From: Xenopus tropicalis
Lineage: Eukaryota; Chordata; Amphibia; Anura; Pipidae
NCBI RefSeq assembly: GCF_000004195.4
Contig: NC_030678.2
Span: forward strand, 37,739,701-37,803,700
Direction: 5' to 3'
DNA length: 64,000 nt
Positions within the stretch are counted from its first letter, which is position 1. Every line of letters begins with the position of its first letter. A model generated the notes under the pieces. That model had not been told where the DNA came from, did not search any database, and was given only the letters and a program-made list of their open reading frames with translations. Position numbers and translations under genes: made by a program. Positions 45,033 through 56,655 of this stretch are shown one piece after another.

Positions 45033-45307
45033 GGGGCACATTTACTAATCCACGAATCCGAATCCCGAATGGGAAAAAATCGGATTGGAAATGTTGCGTG
45101 TTTTTTTAGTCGCCGTCACAACTTTTTCATATTGAGCAATAGTAAATGGCGGAAAAACCAATCCGATTTTTTCGTGACGGCGACGAAAAAATTGCGGGAC
45201 ATACGAAAAAGTCACAACGGTGACGAAAAAGTCGCAAAAATACTAATCATTACCAAAAAACGTGTTCGGACACTTTCGGTCCGTTCGTGGATTAGTAAAT
45301 CTGCCCC
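45033..45307. mobile_element. Fold-back MITE (copy 6), short form
   Basis: Starts ggggcacatttactaatcca and ends 'gattagtaaatctgcccc', with TAA on both sides (45030-45032 and 45308-45310). At 275 bp it is about half the length of the other copies. Confidence 0.86.
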
Positions 45308-45310
45308 TAA

Positions 45311-45905
45311 GTTAAAATGCAAGTAATTCAAGATAACATTGGTAAACATATTTATAACCACAAAACATAATTGTGGATATATTTGTTCAGGGCCACCATT
45401 ATGGGGGTACAGGGGTACTTATAATATAATTATGAATAGCTTGTACTATTCACACAAACATTTTTTACATGTTAAAGGTATGGATACTATTCCCATCACA
45501 TTTTAATCAAGAATAAAAAGGATTTAAAATAAATACTTGATTCATTTTGGAAATACTCATATATGAAAACTACCAGAGAAGAAAAAGATTGTTAAGGTAA
45601 GGTGGGATATATACAGTAAATGACTGCTATTGATTTGAGCAAATAGCCTGAAGGTTTTCAGTAATGGCCATAATCAGCAACTTTAACAACACAGTCAAAG
45701 AGAATGCTGAAGACAGACAGATCTATGTTCTAGCCAACTTTTGTCTTGGACTTTGTCAGTCTAAAAAAAGATACTGTAAGCTCTGCTAGTAACTCTGCTA
45801 GTAATTCTTTCTGAACAAAAGATATGTTTTACAAACACAGGCTAACAAAATATAGAAAAAAAAGGAATTTTTTTGTGGAATGCTAAAAAGTATGTGTATG
45901 TATTC
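45311..45905. other. Unassigned AT-rich DNA
   Basis: Nothing recognised apart from a short 'gctctgctagtaactctgct' near-duplication at 45780. Confidence 0.4.
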
Positions 45906-45913
45906 AAGGACAG

Positions 45914-46231
45914 TAGTGATGAGCAAATCTGTCCCTTTCACGAAATGGGGAAAATGTTGTGATCAAAAAAAAAAATATTGCACAAAAATACGTTTGATGA
46001 GCAACGATTCGTTTGATGAGAGAGATAATTCTTTTACATGCGAGAGACAATTCTTTTCGGCACAAGACAAGTCTTTTGACAAGCACAACAATTCTTTTTT
46101 GACACGCCACAATTCTTTCGACGTGGGCAAGCAGCAAATTTTGTCGCCCGTTTCACAAAAAAATCCACCAATGCCGAAACGCAGAAATTTGCTGTGAATC
46201 AATGCCTGCCGAATTTTTTCACCAATCACTA
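45914..46231 (+). mobile_element. hAT MITE, TAGTGATGAGCGAA family
   Basis: Ends tagtgatgagcaaatctgtc and 'ttttcaccaatcacta'. Flanks aaggacag and agtgacag match at 6 of 8. Interior has degenerate 'gacaattcttttg' units. Overlapping 77-105-codon frames on both strands are repeat-derived. Confidence 0.78.
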
Positions 46232-46369
46232 AGTGACAGTAATAAAATTTTATTTATAATTAAGAACATTTCAATCCACACCTAATTCAGAAAATTTCAA
46301 ATTCTAAAATATATCAAATGAGAACTTTTTTTTGAAGCCAAAGATATTCCCATGCTCCATGCTGCTCAT

Positions 46370-46785
46370 AGGGAGGCATATTTAGCAAAATTCAAATATG
46401 AGAATTTTTTTTGTTTTTTATTTTTAAAAAAATTGATAATACACCAAACACAAATGTGTGCTTTTTTATTTAAATGTAACTTGATTAATTAAAAACATGA
46501 AAAAAAGCTGCAAAATTACGTTGAGTCTACTATCTTTCAAAAAACGTGAATTGTACAAAATAAATTGTTGTTTTGCCTAGAACTCTACGTGAACTCGACA
46601 ACTTTAAGATCCTGAATATTTCTTGAGTATCAAAATATTTATTTGAGTTTTTGTTTTTTTGTTTTACGCTTAATACATTTTGAACATTCTAGTTTCTGAA
46701 ACTCTCATTTAAGTTTGTGAGTTTTAGCTCAAATTATAGTAGAAACTCAATTTTAACGTTGATAAATTTGCCTGGTAGCATTCTT
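46370..46785. mobile_element. Decayed fold-back repeat
   Basis: Left 'gggaggcatatttagcaaa' against right 'acgttgataaatttgcctgg'. Interior AT-rich with 'gagttt' and 'aaactc' words in inverted order. Confidence 0.5.
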
Positions 46786-46879
46786 TTAAAAGCAAAATGA
46801 GATATTTTAATTCTCACTCAGATTACTCCTCTCTGGCACCTATTTTCAAAGTAGACAAAAAAATTATGTTCCTTTAACT

Positions 46880-47085
46880 AGGGATGCACCGAATACACTT
46901 TTTTGGATTTGCCCAAATGCTAAAGCGAATCCTAATTAGCATATGCTAATGTTGGCGTGCATGCAGCACGCAATGAACATTTTTCAACTTCTGTGTTTAC
47001 GTGACAAAAAGTCACGTGATTTTTAGGATTTGGATTCGGTTAGGCCAGGAGCGTGAATTCGGCTGATTCCAAATCCTGCTAAATA
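46880..47085 (+). mobile_element. hAT-like repeat, TAGGGATGCACCGAA family, left part
   Basis: Starts tagggatgcaccgaataca, a well-known vertebrate hAT MITE opening, and contains 'attagcatatgctaat' and 'gacaaaaagtcacgtgat', the palindromic centre of that family. The right end is lost where the next element begins. Confidence 0.72.
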
Positions 47086-47221
47086 TTGTTTTTATTCAAC
47101 CAAAACATGCCCCAAAGTCAGGAATTCAAAAATAACTACCAGGTTTGGGGGCACTGAGAGCAACATCCAAGGGGTTGGTGAGCAACATGTTGCCCCTGAG
47201 CCACTGGTTGGGGGATCACTG
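47086..47221 (-). mobile_element. Truncated inverted copy of the CAGTGGTCCCCAACC hAT MITE
   Basis: Read on the minus strand it starts cagtgatcccccaaccagtg and continues through 'caacatgttgctcac' and 'gaattcctgac'. Only about the first 135 bp are present; it ends against the TAGGGATGCACC-type element. Confidence 0.8.
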
Positions 47222-47317
47222 CCTTAGAAGAATGGTTGTAGTAAAAATAGCTCTGCATTATTATATATAAATATCAATACACTGTAGCATTTTGACCAAT
47301 AGATAGTAGTACATGTA

Positions 47318-47640
47318 CAGGTATTGGACCCCTTATCCGGAAACCCATTATCCAGAAAGCTCCAAATTATGGAAAGCCTGTCTCCCATAGACTCCATTTT
47401 AATCAAGTAATTCAGATTTTTAAAACTGATTTCCTTTTTCTCTGTAAAAATAAAACTGTACCTTTTATTTGATCCCAACTAAGATATAATTAATCCTTAT
47501 TGGAGGCAAAACAATCCTATTGGGTATAATTAATGTTTTATTGGTTTTTCAGTAGACTTAAGGTATGAAGATCCAAATTACAGAAAGACCCCTTATCCGG
47601 AATACCCTTGGTCCCGAGCATTCTGGATAACGGGTCATAT
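47318..47640. mobile_element. CAGGTATGGGA TA-target MITE, near full length
   Basis: Left end caggtattggaccccttatc preceded by TA (47316-47317). All interior landmarks present. The right end has decayed to 'cgggtcatatact'. The 84-codon minus frame is repeat-derived. Confidence 0.83.
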
Positions 47641-47644
47641 ACTT

Positions 47645-48733
47645 ATTATTATAAAACAACTCAGCAGAGCTAGTAATCTACTACTGGTAACCCTGTATGG
47701 TCGCCGAGCTCCTAAATGATGCTGTTGACCTTTACCTGACAAAATCTACAGAATGTACATTCGAATGAACTTGGAATATTGTCTCTTTCCTTTACAGCCT
47801 AAAACAACCTCTAAAGCAAAATAACACTAGAAAAAGCAATGTAGCATTTAACAGATTCATCAAGCTCTTGATTTCAAGTACAAAAAGTATTTTTTATGAC
47901 AAGTTAATTTTTATTTTCATAAAAGGACAGGAAACATTTATTTTATTTTTGCTTATTTCCAGTCAAATTTCATCAGGTGAACTATAAAAATCCTCCTTTA
48001 GTCGCTGATCTGACACATATAGCAGGACTGTGTCTTGTAATGCAATAAAAGTTGCAAATTAAAATGCTTAAAAATCAAAAAGCATGCAAATTAAAATGCT
48101 TTAAACTTTTTTTCCTGTCATTAAAGCAGAACATTTCATTCAATTCATTCTCAAACTGAATTTCCCTTTATAAAAAGTTATTCAAACTGATGCGGCAGAC
48201 ATGTGCCAAACAACTCACTGAGCCAGCTGGCATTTCATTTAGTATTGAAGCTGACATAGGAATAGGATTCTTATGAGTGTGTAATTTTCAATGAGGATAT
48301 TTAACATTGGTTTACAAATATTACAGTAATATCAGTGGATCCTTTCCTAATCACCCTCTAAAGAGCACGCTAAAAGAAGTGTTGGTTCACAATTGTATTG
48401 CTGTGCATTTTATGTTAAACCCTCTTATATTAATTAATTTGGGTTAGTATCTTGGCTAGTCCATAGTAAAGGATTGGTTACATGTTCCCTTACACTTTGG
48501 ATGGAGCCTCCCTAACATTACCTACACATAAATATATGTTAGGCACCTGGAATTATTTATTGAAATCCAGTGAATTCAGAATGAAAGTGGAAATTAGTAG
48601 TAAAATGCTTATCATTTGAGCTTAAAAAAATAATCTGTGATTGTACTAATGGGAGGGAATCAGAAATACTTGCTCTTAAACAATTTCACCTATAAATAAT
48701 TAATTCAGGTGCTAAGGTCATACATTCCTCCCA
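47645..48733. other. Unassigned AT-rich DNA
   Basis: No gene. A local duplication 'agcatgcaaattaaaatgct' / 'gttgcaaattaaaatgct' occurs at about 48051-48105. Confidence 0.4.
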
Positions 48734-48741
48734 ATAAAGGG

Positions 48742-48994
48742 CAGGGTTGGACTGGGGGGTGCAGGGCCCCCACCAGCTGAGTCCCCCGCATCCCCTAGGG
48801 GCACCCACTGCACCTCCCTAACCTCCACAGAGGCCCCCTGTGCACCCCCCTAACCCCTGCTGCACCTCCCTAACCCCTCTCAGGGGCCCTCGCCCATCCT
48901 CCCCTGAGTGTGTGTAAGTTTAACGCAGGGGTTGGGTCTGGGCCGGGGCCCACCGCGTTTTTTCCCGGTGTACCGATGGCCCAGTCCGACACTG
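48742..48994. mobile_element. GC-rich hAT MITE, CAGGGTTGGACTGGG family
   Basis: TIRs cagggttggactgggg and 'ccagtccgacactg'. Perfect 8-bp duplication ataaaggg (48734-48741 and 48995-49002). C-rich interior with four 'cacctccctaacc'-like units. The 112-codon minus frame crossing its edge is not a gene. Confidence 0.92.
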
Positions 48995-49002
48995 ATAAAG
49001 GG

Positions 49003-49210
49003 TTTTATATATATATATAAAGATACACCATATAAAGACCTTGCACACTGAAGGATACTCAGATACCCCAAGTTCCATTGACAAAGGCATGAAAGCTGAA
49101 ATGTTGGGGTTATTCTCTCTTGCAAAATATCTGCCTTCATCTTTTTTTGATGCTTATTGCTGAGTGGTATGTATAGTATAAACGTAGGGTTGTCCTGCAG
49201 CCATGGGCAA
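49003..49210 (+). repeat. Dispersed repeat with GAAATGTTGGGG motif
   Basis: After a (TA)n run, 'attgacaaaggcatgaaag' and 'ctgaaatgttggggttatt' resemble the 'gacgaaggc...gccgaaacgttgg' block common in frog and fish retroelements. Class not fixed. Confidence 0.4.
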
Positions 49211-50326
49211 CCTCCCATTCATATTGCATGGGGAAAGGGTATGAGTAGGCTTTCTACCTGCCATCTATAGAAATCATGTACCTGTTGTTGTACTTGCATC
49301 TGGGGTCCCTCCAGCAAAATATCCTGCCATCTTGGACCATAATGTGGCCCCCCTATCCTGCATTTCAGCCTGCTTGCTTGCACCCCAATTACAAAAACAC
49401 ACACACTTTTTTTTTTAAAAGCACACATTTACACTAACACTTTTCACACTTTTTTGTCACACAAGTGCACACCCTTTTTTTCCCAAAGTGTGAAGGTGAA
49501 TCATATTATGCAATTGCTCTTTTTATTTTGGAGGTTTTATTAGATTTGTAGTAATTTAATTTTTTTTTGCATTTTCATTTTCACATAGCTGTTAATTTCT
49601 TGTTTATGATGGTTAAAAATAAATCAATGATGAGGAGAGAAGGTATACTTAGACCACCAATCACTGTGGGATAATCCTCTTTATAGTTTCAGATTACTTG
49701 GTTTTGCCTTGCAGTTTGTTTTGCAGGTTTTGTAGATTCGTTTTGTATTTCAATGTGACACATACAGGTAGTTGTGTACTATGCATTTTGAATATGGAAC
49801 TATTCAGGAGTCAGGACAGTAATAATTATGATGTTTTATCATTGTACCATAAATGAGCACATGATAGAAAAGTATATGTTTTGTGGTTATTTCCAGAAAT
49901 TTGGTAAAACTACTAAATCTAGTAATAGTTTGTCATTAAATACTTTTGAACAGAAAGACATTTTTACCCGTATTGAATACATCAGAATGCATACTCTACA
50001 AAAATATATGGCTTTCTGTGCCAACTAATATTGGGGTCTCTATAGCAACATACAGTACTTTGGTAACCTATGCATATTGAGCATTAATTTGTTCAGGCGA
50101 CCGCAGGCATATATTGGAAACTACACTTTACAGAAGACCTCTGACTTTAATATTTATGATGTTTTAAAACTATACTCATTGACATGTGGAAGATGTGATT
50201 TAGAAGCCTTGAATTACATTTAAAAAGGTTCACATAACTCTCAAAATGTAGCAATATTTTTTTCATTTTGGAGCAGCAATATTTAACTATTTAAAAGGTA
50301 TTGTAATGTGCACTTTCCAAAAACAT
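49211..50326. other. Unassigned DNA
   Basis: No recognised gene. Contains a cluster of 'acacacacacttttt' / 'cacacttt' near 49390-49490. Confidence 0.4.
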
Positions 50327-50334
50327 ATAAGGGG

Positions 50335-50771
50335 TAGTAATGAGTGAATCTGTCCCGTTTTGCTTCGCCGAAAAATTCGCAAATCTTTCAAAAGATTCGT
50401 TAAACGGCGAAAATGTTGCACGTCAAAAAATTGTTGCCCACAACTATTCTTTTGTCACCCGCAGCTATTCTTTTGTCTCGCGGCTATTCTTTTGTTGCCC
50501 GCGGCTAATCTTTTGTCACGCGGCTATTCTTTTGTCATCCGCGGCTATTCTTTTGTTGCGTGGCTATTCTTTTGTCTCCCACGGCTATTATTTTGACGCC
50601 CGCAGCTATTCTTTTGTCGTGCTACTATTCTTTTGACGTGGCAATTTTTGGACACATGGCAAATTTTTCTGCAGCGATTTTTTTCATCCGTTTCGCGAAA
50701 CAATCCGCCAATGGCAAAACGCAGAAATTCGCAGCGAATCCATGCCTGGTGAAACGTTTCGCCCATCACTA
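50335..50771 (+). mobile_element. hAT MITE with interior array
   Basis: TIRs tagtaatgagtgaatctgtc and 'cgtttcgcccatcacta'. Perfect duplication ataagggg (50327-50334 and 50772-50779). Interior 50440-50640 has about ten units of the 'gcggctattcttttgtc' type, more diverged than those at 30300-30640. Frames of 70-98 codons here are array artefacts. Confidence 0.92.
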
Positions 50772-50779
50772 ATAAGGGG

Positions 50780-51330
50780 TCATTTACAAAATGGGGGTTT
50801 TGTGCACAGTTGTTTTCTTGCAAATGACATTGAATCTAGGGCAAGTTGCAAGCCACATTGTAAGCATGGTCCAACACCTAGCTAATATCTATATTATCTA
50901 TACTATCTATATTATGACAAATATGCACATTTTGACATTTTAAGTTATTTATCATCGTACATCTTGCTACATAAGGGGAATAATACAACAAATATGCTGG
51001 CAGTTAATGCAAGCTATAGTGTTATTAAATAATCCTAATTATGTTTTCATTAAGATTCTTTTCCTATTTTAATTAGAGCAATTTTTGTACTAAGGAAGTT
51101 GTTTCGCCCAATTATCAAGCAACACAAAAAAGAGGTATTAATAAAAAATGAATCTTACTATTACAACTGTAACTTTGAAAAAAGAGAAAACATTTGAACA
51201 TATAAGGGTATACTTTAAAAGATTCTTAATTTTTATTGACACTTTTTACTCTAGAGTTACCTATGTACCAATGCATATAGCTATAAAGATTTGTATTGAA
51301 TATTTGTGATAGTATTTATATAGTAATAAA
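50780..51330. other. Unassigned AT-rich DNA
   Basis: Nothing recognised. Confidence 0.4.
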
Positions 51331-51720
51331 GATGTCTTGGGCGCAGCACGCATTCCTGTTTGCCAGAGCATAGTGATGTCAGCGGCTGACATCACTTTGC
51401 CACCAAATTTATGGTTTTTTGACACTGAATCTTTTCTGTCTGCCCTCGACCCTTTGCCTGACACTGAAGTTGCCTCTGCCTGATCCATTTTGTACCACAA
51501 TTTTGTAACAACCATGGAAGTGTATAGAATACCTGTCTCCCCTGCAGCAGAATGTCCTGAGCCCCAAAAGTGCATCATTGAAAACCAGGGTTTCCAGGGC
51601 TCTTCTATTTTACCTAAAGGGTTGTTACTAGCAATCTATGGGCTTCCTCAAATTACAGTCCGTAACAGACATTAAAGAGTTGACCGTGATGGACAAATGT
51701 CTTTTTTTCAACCCAACTTA
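51331..51720 (+). repeat. Retroelement-like segment ending in a CR1/L2-type 3' tail
   Basis: The end 'gaccgtgatggacaaatgtc' then 'tttttttcaacccaactta' matches the 3' terminal block of frog CR1/L2-like elements (compare 24205-24250). The upstream part, with 'gatgtcagcggctgacatca', is not recognised. The 105-codon minus frame over it is not convincing. Confidence 0.5.
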
Positions 51721-52107
51721 CTATTTAAATGTATATCTGTCAATTTAGAAATTGAAGGCTTAAGCTTTCTTTATAATATGATATATTGGGTAATGTACAA
51801 AACAATATTGGGCATTGCAGTTATGTTGGAATTATGTTGGCTTTTAATTCCTTGTAGAACAGCTACTTATAGACAAATACCATAACTTGTTTAATAATTC
51901 CTTGGAATCTAATGACTTTGTCCAGTTTGAATTTGTGTCTGTTTTGGCTCACTGTATTATGTGGATGTTTTTTAAACATTTTTTAAAAATTAAAATGTTA
52001 CTCAAGAAGTGGCATGAAATTTCTCTATACATTCAGAGAATATATATGCTCCATAACTTTTAACATTCCTGTGCTAAATCTCTTTTCTGTTATGCAAACT
52101 CCTCAAA
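51721..52107. other. Unassigned AT-rich DNA
   Basis: Nothing recognised. Confidence 0.4.
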
Positions 52108-52580
52108 TACAAGGGCTCATTTACAAACCACAACCGCAGTTGCTCAAAAATGGCTGCGGTTATTGTCAATTTTAATGCTAGTCGTTGTGTCCAAAGCAAC
52201 TCCTTGCACTTCCGTATGGTTGCACTTGACACTGGTTCTGAATTATTAATGCTAAGTAACACTATCTTCAGGTTACCCACAGCACCTTGCATATAGACAC
52301 AGTGTAATTGTGTCTCAAGAATCAAATACAGATGTAATTTTGATGCAGAGCACAGAAAATGATGACTTCCTGGCACCAAAGACTTTCAGCACAATTCAAT
52401 CTGATTCCCATTGAAGAGGAAGTGAGCTGAATGCATTTTGACCACAGTAGCACCAAATGCAACTCTACCTGGTGTACACAATGATGCTGGAATTATGGGG
52501 AGGAAACACTGCATTGTAGGCAAAAAAAATTATGATTTGAGCCAGAAAAATGTTTTGAGCCAGAGCACACTGCACTTACA
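52108..52580. repeat. Possible fold-back fragment and unassigned DNA
   Basis: 'aagggctcatttacaaacca' near 52111 resembles a fold-back start. The 101-codon minus frame (52074-52379) includes this region and has no domain. Confidence 0.35.
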
Positions 52581-52583
52581 CTT

Positions 52584-52957
52584 AGGGGGTAATGTAATAA
52601 AAGTGTGTAACAAGAAATTTATTTGCATTCTGAAATTGTATGCCTCTGTGCGAATTTTATGTGGGCTTTGCGAATGTGAAAGCTGTTTAGCGACCACTTC
52701 TGACAGTGGAAGAAAGTTTGAGAATGTTATTGTTTGCAACAGTGCGCAGTGAATGTAATAAAACCTCTTAATGAAAAAGTTGTTACGTTTGCACCAAAAG
52801 ATTACGCCACCTTCAAGCATGCCTTAAAAAGTTTGCAATGTGCAATTCAAATTTGCAATGCAGTAACAGTCTAATGAACAATATTACATTGCAAAATGCA
52901 AATGTTTATTCTTATTTGTGTGCAATTTTTTTGTTTACGACTTTTATTACATTCCCC
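52584..52957. mobile_element. Fold-back MITE, GGGGGTAATGTAATAAAA type
   Basis: Left agggggtaatgtaataaaag against right 'acttttattacattcccc'. Internal copies of 'gtgaatgtaataaaa' and 'aatattacattgcaaa' are also inverted. The 104- and 96-codon frames on opposite strands are repeat-derived. Confidence 0.78.
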
Positions 52958-53077
52958 ATTTGTTTTTATATTGGTAGAGGCTTCTTGTTTTGTTGCTTCA
53001 TATTAGTTTTCCTTGGTTCCCAGTTTTCCTTTTTTTTGTTCTGATTTGGCACTGGTTTGATTTTGATAGTGTTTTTG

Positions 53078-53250
53078 ATATATATATATATATATAATAT
53101 ATATATATATATATACTATATATATATATATATATGTACCCAGAACCTCACAAACAGAGCATACAGCATGGCCCATATAAAGTCAATTTTAAGCAAATAA
53201 TTCCCTTTTTCTCTGGGGAATATATATATATACAGTATATATATACCAAA
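53078..53250. repeat. (TA)n microsatellites and a TA-target MITE scrap
   Basis: TA tracts at about 53078-53135 and 53221-53246. Between them 'ggcccatataaagtcaattt' and 'ataattccctttttctctgg' look like leftover interior of the CAGGTATGGGA MITE. Confidence 0.7.
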
Positions 53251-53551
53251 TCCACATATATCTATATACAGATATCTATATTGATCACATATCTATATTA
53301 AATTCTAAAATAATCTTCATAAAATGCCTGTTGTTTATTTGTCAATATATTTTAAAACATATGACACTCATTGGGCCAGTTTTTGGCATTAAAACACATT
53401 GACAAAATAACTACAATACATTCACAGAAATGCATATTATTTGTTGTATTTGACCATTATGTGTGTGTTATACTTTCTTAACAGCACCTTTTAGGAAGAT
53501 GTTTATGTCTTAAACCAGCCCACTTATCTTTGTTCTGGCTTTTTTTTCCCT

Positions 53552-53821
53552 TTAGCTAATGCATTTCATAATGCTGCCCTTTTCTTTGTAAAAAGATTTA
53601 CAGGAACTCTGTATCTTTCCAGCTTCTGCCGATGACCTTTTGTTTTTCAGCTTTTCTCTGAAATATCTGGCTAAACTCCCTAATGAAGATGTTTTTTTGT
53701 GTCTTACAAAGCCTTTTCTTCTTTTTAAGCTATACATATTAAGCTCCCTCTTTATTGATCGATTGCCTTTACTATGCAGACCATTTCTGTAGGACTCCCT
53801 CCTTCTGTAAATTGTGTACAT
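53552..53821 (-). CDS. Small basic ORF of unknown status
   Basis: An 89-codon frame, strongly basic, with runs such as KRELNMYSLKRRKGFVRHKK and LARYFREKLKNKR that would suit a helix or nucleic-acid contact. It lies outside recognised repeats. On the minus strand a possible acceptor (caatttacag) occurs just inside its start, so it could be part of an exon. I recognise no family, and no start-context or promoter supports it. Chance ORFs of this size are expected in 64 kb. Confidence 0.15.
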   Translation of the reverse strand: MYTIYRRRESYRNGLHSKGNRSIKRELNMYSLKRRKGFVRHKKTSSLGSLARYFREKLKNKRSSAEAGKIQSSCKSFYKEKGSIMKCIS

Positions 53822-53913
53822 ATTATTTAGGTTCTTCTAAAAAAATAAAAAAAAAATACCTTACCATACATTTATTATATTGTATATATATTGTATATAT
53901 ATGATCATGATCA

Positions 53914-53918
53914 CTTGA

Positions 53919-53962
<44 letters not shown>

Positions 53963-53975
53963 ATCTATCTATCTA
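53914..53975. repeat. (ATCT)n microsatellite
   Basis: About a dozen 'atct' units at 53919-53973, with one break near 53960. Confidence 0.95.
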
Positions 53976-54975
53976 GTTTTTTTTCTGTTTTTATTTTGTT
54001 TACCTGGTTAACCTGATATATAATGTACAAATTACATGACCTGTTAATAATAATACAGTTGTATAAGAATGCAAACTTCTTATAAATATATTTGAATGAT
54101 GGGGGAAGGTACATAATTTAGACAACAGCAGATACTTAACATTCTGAATGACGTTGTTATAATTATGTACTGGTTGCCTTTTTATCTTAAATTAAATTTT
54201 GTAATGCAAAGCCCACAGGTAATTCTGTTCAGTATCTACAAACAATTGCTTTTGGCAGAGATTTACATATGGCACTATATGTCATCTATAAAGTACAACC
54301 TATCTCCTAACAATTTGATCACGGAAATTGCATTCTGTTAAATGTTAGGTTTCTTATGTTTGCACCTGCATTGCAGAGACTCAAGCTGTTCTTTCATATA
54401 TATTGCAGCAGCACTAGAGCACAGAAATAGCTCAGCAAATGAAGCATCAGAGAGAGCATATAATTCATTTCTTATGCCACACACCAGAGACATAAAATTA
54501 CTGTCAGAGCTCAGTGCTGCATCTTTCATCATCTTGTGGAACAAAAGGTGCAGTTATGAAAGAATGTCAGAAAGAAATAATAATAATACAAAGGGAAAAA
54601 AACACAGATACAATACCTTTGGTCTTGAACCTAAAATGCCACACAGTTGAAAAGGTTTACTGCATTTTCAGCACTATAAATAGAGATCTGCTTTTCAAAG
54701 ACAGTCTGCAAGTGATGCAAAAATAGACTAGAGAGAGAATAGGTCAGATACCTGAAACTTGCTGACATAGATTTAAGAAACATCTTATAGAACAATTATT
54801 GTTTTAAATAGAATTCAGTGATATATATATATATATATATTTATTTTTTTTCCCTGCAGAATTCAGAGCAAACATGCAGTCAACCAGCAAACTCTGCATA
54901 CTGTAGATAAGTGCCCAACTCAGAACAAAACCCTAAACCTTAGCACTGTAAATCAGCAATCTTACAAGAACTTCT
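53976..54975. other. Unassigned DNA with possible conserved noncoding segment
   Basis: 54340-54560 has balanced base composition and CAGC/AGAG-rich words, unlike neighbouring AT-rich DNA. Opposing frames of 102 and 68 codons overlap here. An (AT)n run sits at 54820-54841. Confidence 0.3.
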
Positions 54976-55420
54976 AAACATCAATCTAGCGATTAAGTAG
55001 TGTGTAGTCTGCAAGTATGTATGTTCTCCCTGTGTTTGCATGGGTTTCCTTTGGGTATTCCGGTTTCTTCCCACACTCCAGAAATATACAGGCAGGTTAA
55101 TTGGCTTCTGATTAGTGATGAGAAAAAATTTTTGGCAGGCATGGATTCGCAGTGAATTTCCACGTTTCGGCAGAGGTGAATCGTTTCGTGAAAATTCGTT
55201 GCGCGTCATTTTTTTTTTGTTGAGCTGAATTTTTTTTGTTGCGCGACAAATCGGGCGCAGCCACATCAAATAAGGTGTGGTTGTGTCAAAAAAAAATGGG
55301 CGCAGCAAATGCGTTTCGCAAATTTTTCGCCGTTTCACAAAGCGAAACGGGACAGATTCGCTCATCACTACTTCTGATTAAATTGACCATAGTGAGTTTG
55401 AATTTGATGGACAGGGCCTT
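54976..55420 (+). repeat. Conserved vertebrate dispersed repeat split by a hAT MITE
   Basis: 'atgttctccctgtgtttgca' and 'tttcttcccacactccaga' then 'attggcttctgattaaattg' form a block seen in many fish and amphibian genomes. It is interrupted at 55113-55370. Removing the insertion and one cttctgat restores the usual run into 'aaattgaccatag'. Class is not assigned. Confidence 0.65.
55113..55370 (-). mobile_element. hAT MITE inserted in a vertebrate dispersed repeat
   Basis: TIRs tagtgatgagaaaaaat and 'gattcgctcatcacta', perfect duplication cttctgat (55105-55112 and 55371-55378). The 142-codon minus frame (54940-55368) crosses its left end and is not a gene. Confidence 0.92.
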
Positions 55421-55567
55421 ATTTATATACACAGTAGTTTCTGATTTGTTTTTAAAAAGTAAAATATTCACTCCACTGCAGATTTCCACATGAATATGAT
55501 GGAACTGGGGGGGTTGATGGGGAGGGTTGGGTCACACATCAGCATTTACATCACTTCTGCAATGTAG

Positions 55568-55995
55568 GTATGTATGTATGTATGTATATCTTTATTTATA
55601 AAGCGCTACTTATGTACGCAGCACTGTACAGTAAAATACATTAATACAAACAGGGGGTTATAATAATGGATAAATACAAAGTACAACAATAAATACAAGG
55701 TACAGTTGCAATAAGAGTCAGAAACACAAGATGAAGGAGGTCCCTGCCCCGTAGAGCTTACAATCTATATGGGAGGGGTAATTTACAGACACAAATGGGC
55801 AAAAGTGCTGTAGGTCACAGTGGGTGACACTACAGTATAAGTGCCAGTTTCCAGATCAGGTGCTGGGTGAGTGCTCCAAAAGGTAGTCTTTAAGTTTAGT
55901 TTTAAAAAGACTGGGGGAGGATTCTCTCCAGAGGAAATCAGGGAGGGCATTCCAAATGTAAGGGGCAGCAAGGCAGAAAGGTTTAAGGCGGGAAA
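55568..55995 (-). pseudogene. 3' end of an L2-like LINE with (TACA)n tail
   Basis: On the minus strand it encodes FCLAAPYIWNALPDF and, after a little damage, ESSPSLFKTKLKDYL, the usual C-terminal pattern of L2/CR1-type polymerases (AP.LWN.LP, then FK..LK..L). The 3' UTR follows with 'agattgtaagctctacgggg', 'cagcactgtaca' on the other strand, 'ataaagcgcta' and a (GTAT)n run at 55565-55590 as tail. 5' truncated, no full frame. Confidence 0.75.
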
Positions 55996-56039
55996 CAGCA
56001 TTTATTTATGTTTGTGCTGCACATTATGTCACTTACACA

Positions 56040-56195
56040 ACATAGGGGGGCTTATTTAGGTCTGGTGCCTAAGATGGCAATGGGGACCTTAGATCACAAG
56101 CTCCTATGGGGCAGGGACTGATGTGAATGATAAATAATCTCTGTAAATAACTGTGAAAATGCGCTATATAAATAGCAGGAAATAATTAAAATAGG
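56040..56195 (+). repeat. L2-like LINE/SINE 3' end
   Basis: 'tggggaccttagatcacaag', 'ctcctatggggcagggactg' and 'gcgctatataaatagcagg' match the 3' end of another frog L2-like retroposon. Orientation is opposite to the piece at 55568-55995. Confidence 0.65.
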
Positions 56196-56311
56196 AAATA
56201 AAACAATACAGTATAGACTAGAACGTATTTTACAAAGAATATGCACAGACTATAATAGCATAGCTATAGCAATGTATGATCCCATCACTTCTGGTCCAGG
56301 GATGGACCCTA

Positions 56312-56655
56312 TGGGACAGATTTATCAATTCAAAGAAAATTCCACTGCTCTATATTCATTTCTATAGGATTTTTAGAGGCGTATTTAAAAGAGTAGTGGA
56401 ATTACAAAAATTAGAATTACCACTATTCACCAATCACCTAAAACTATAGATTTTCAGATTTTTGCACTTAATAAATACCAGACATTCAAGTTTTTGAACC
56501 AAAACTTGAAGGGGCCCATTTTCTAACCACTGAATATTTTTTCTTGATTCAAATTAAAAGTCACCGGAATCCGACAATGTCATCTAAAACTTGCAAAGTG
56601 CATGTATACTTTAGAGTTTTTGATTACTGTATTGTTCATAAATAACCCCCTTCAT
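56312..56655. mobile_element. Decayed fold-back repeats
   Basis: 'tgggacagatttatcaattc' at the left and 'ttcataaataacccccttc' at the right; the middle has 'aggggcccattttctaacca'. Possibly two merged copies. Confidence 0.45.

Noticed and set aside
48880..49218. 112-codon minus-strand proline/glycine-rich frame
   Set aside because: It crosses the boundary of the GC-rich hAT MITE 48742-48994, so it cannot be an old host gene.
54940..55368. 142-codon minus-strand frame
   Set aside because: It starts inside a hAT MITE and runs into a vertebrate dispersed repeat.
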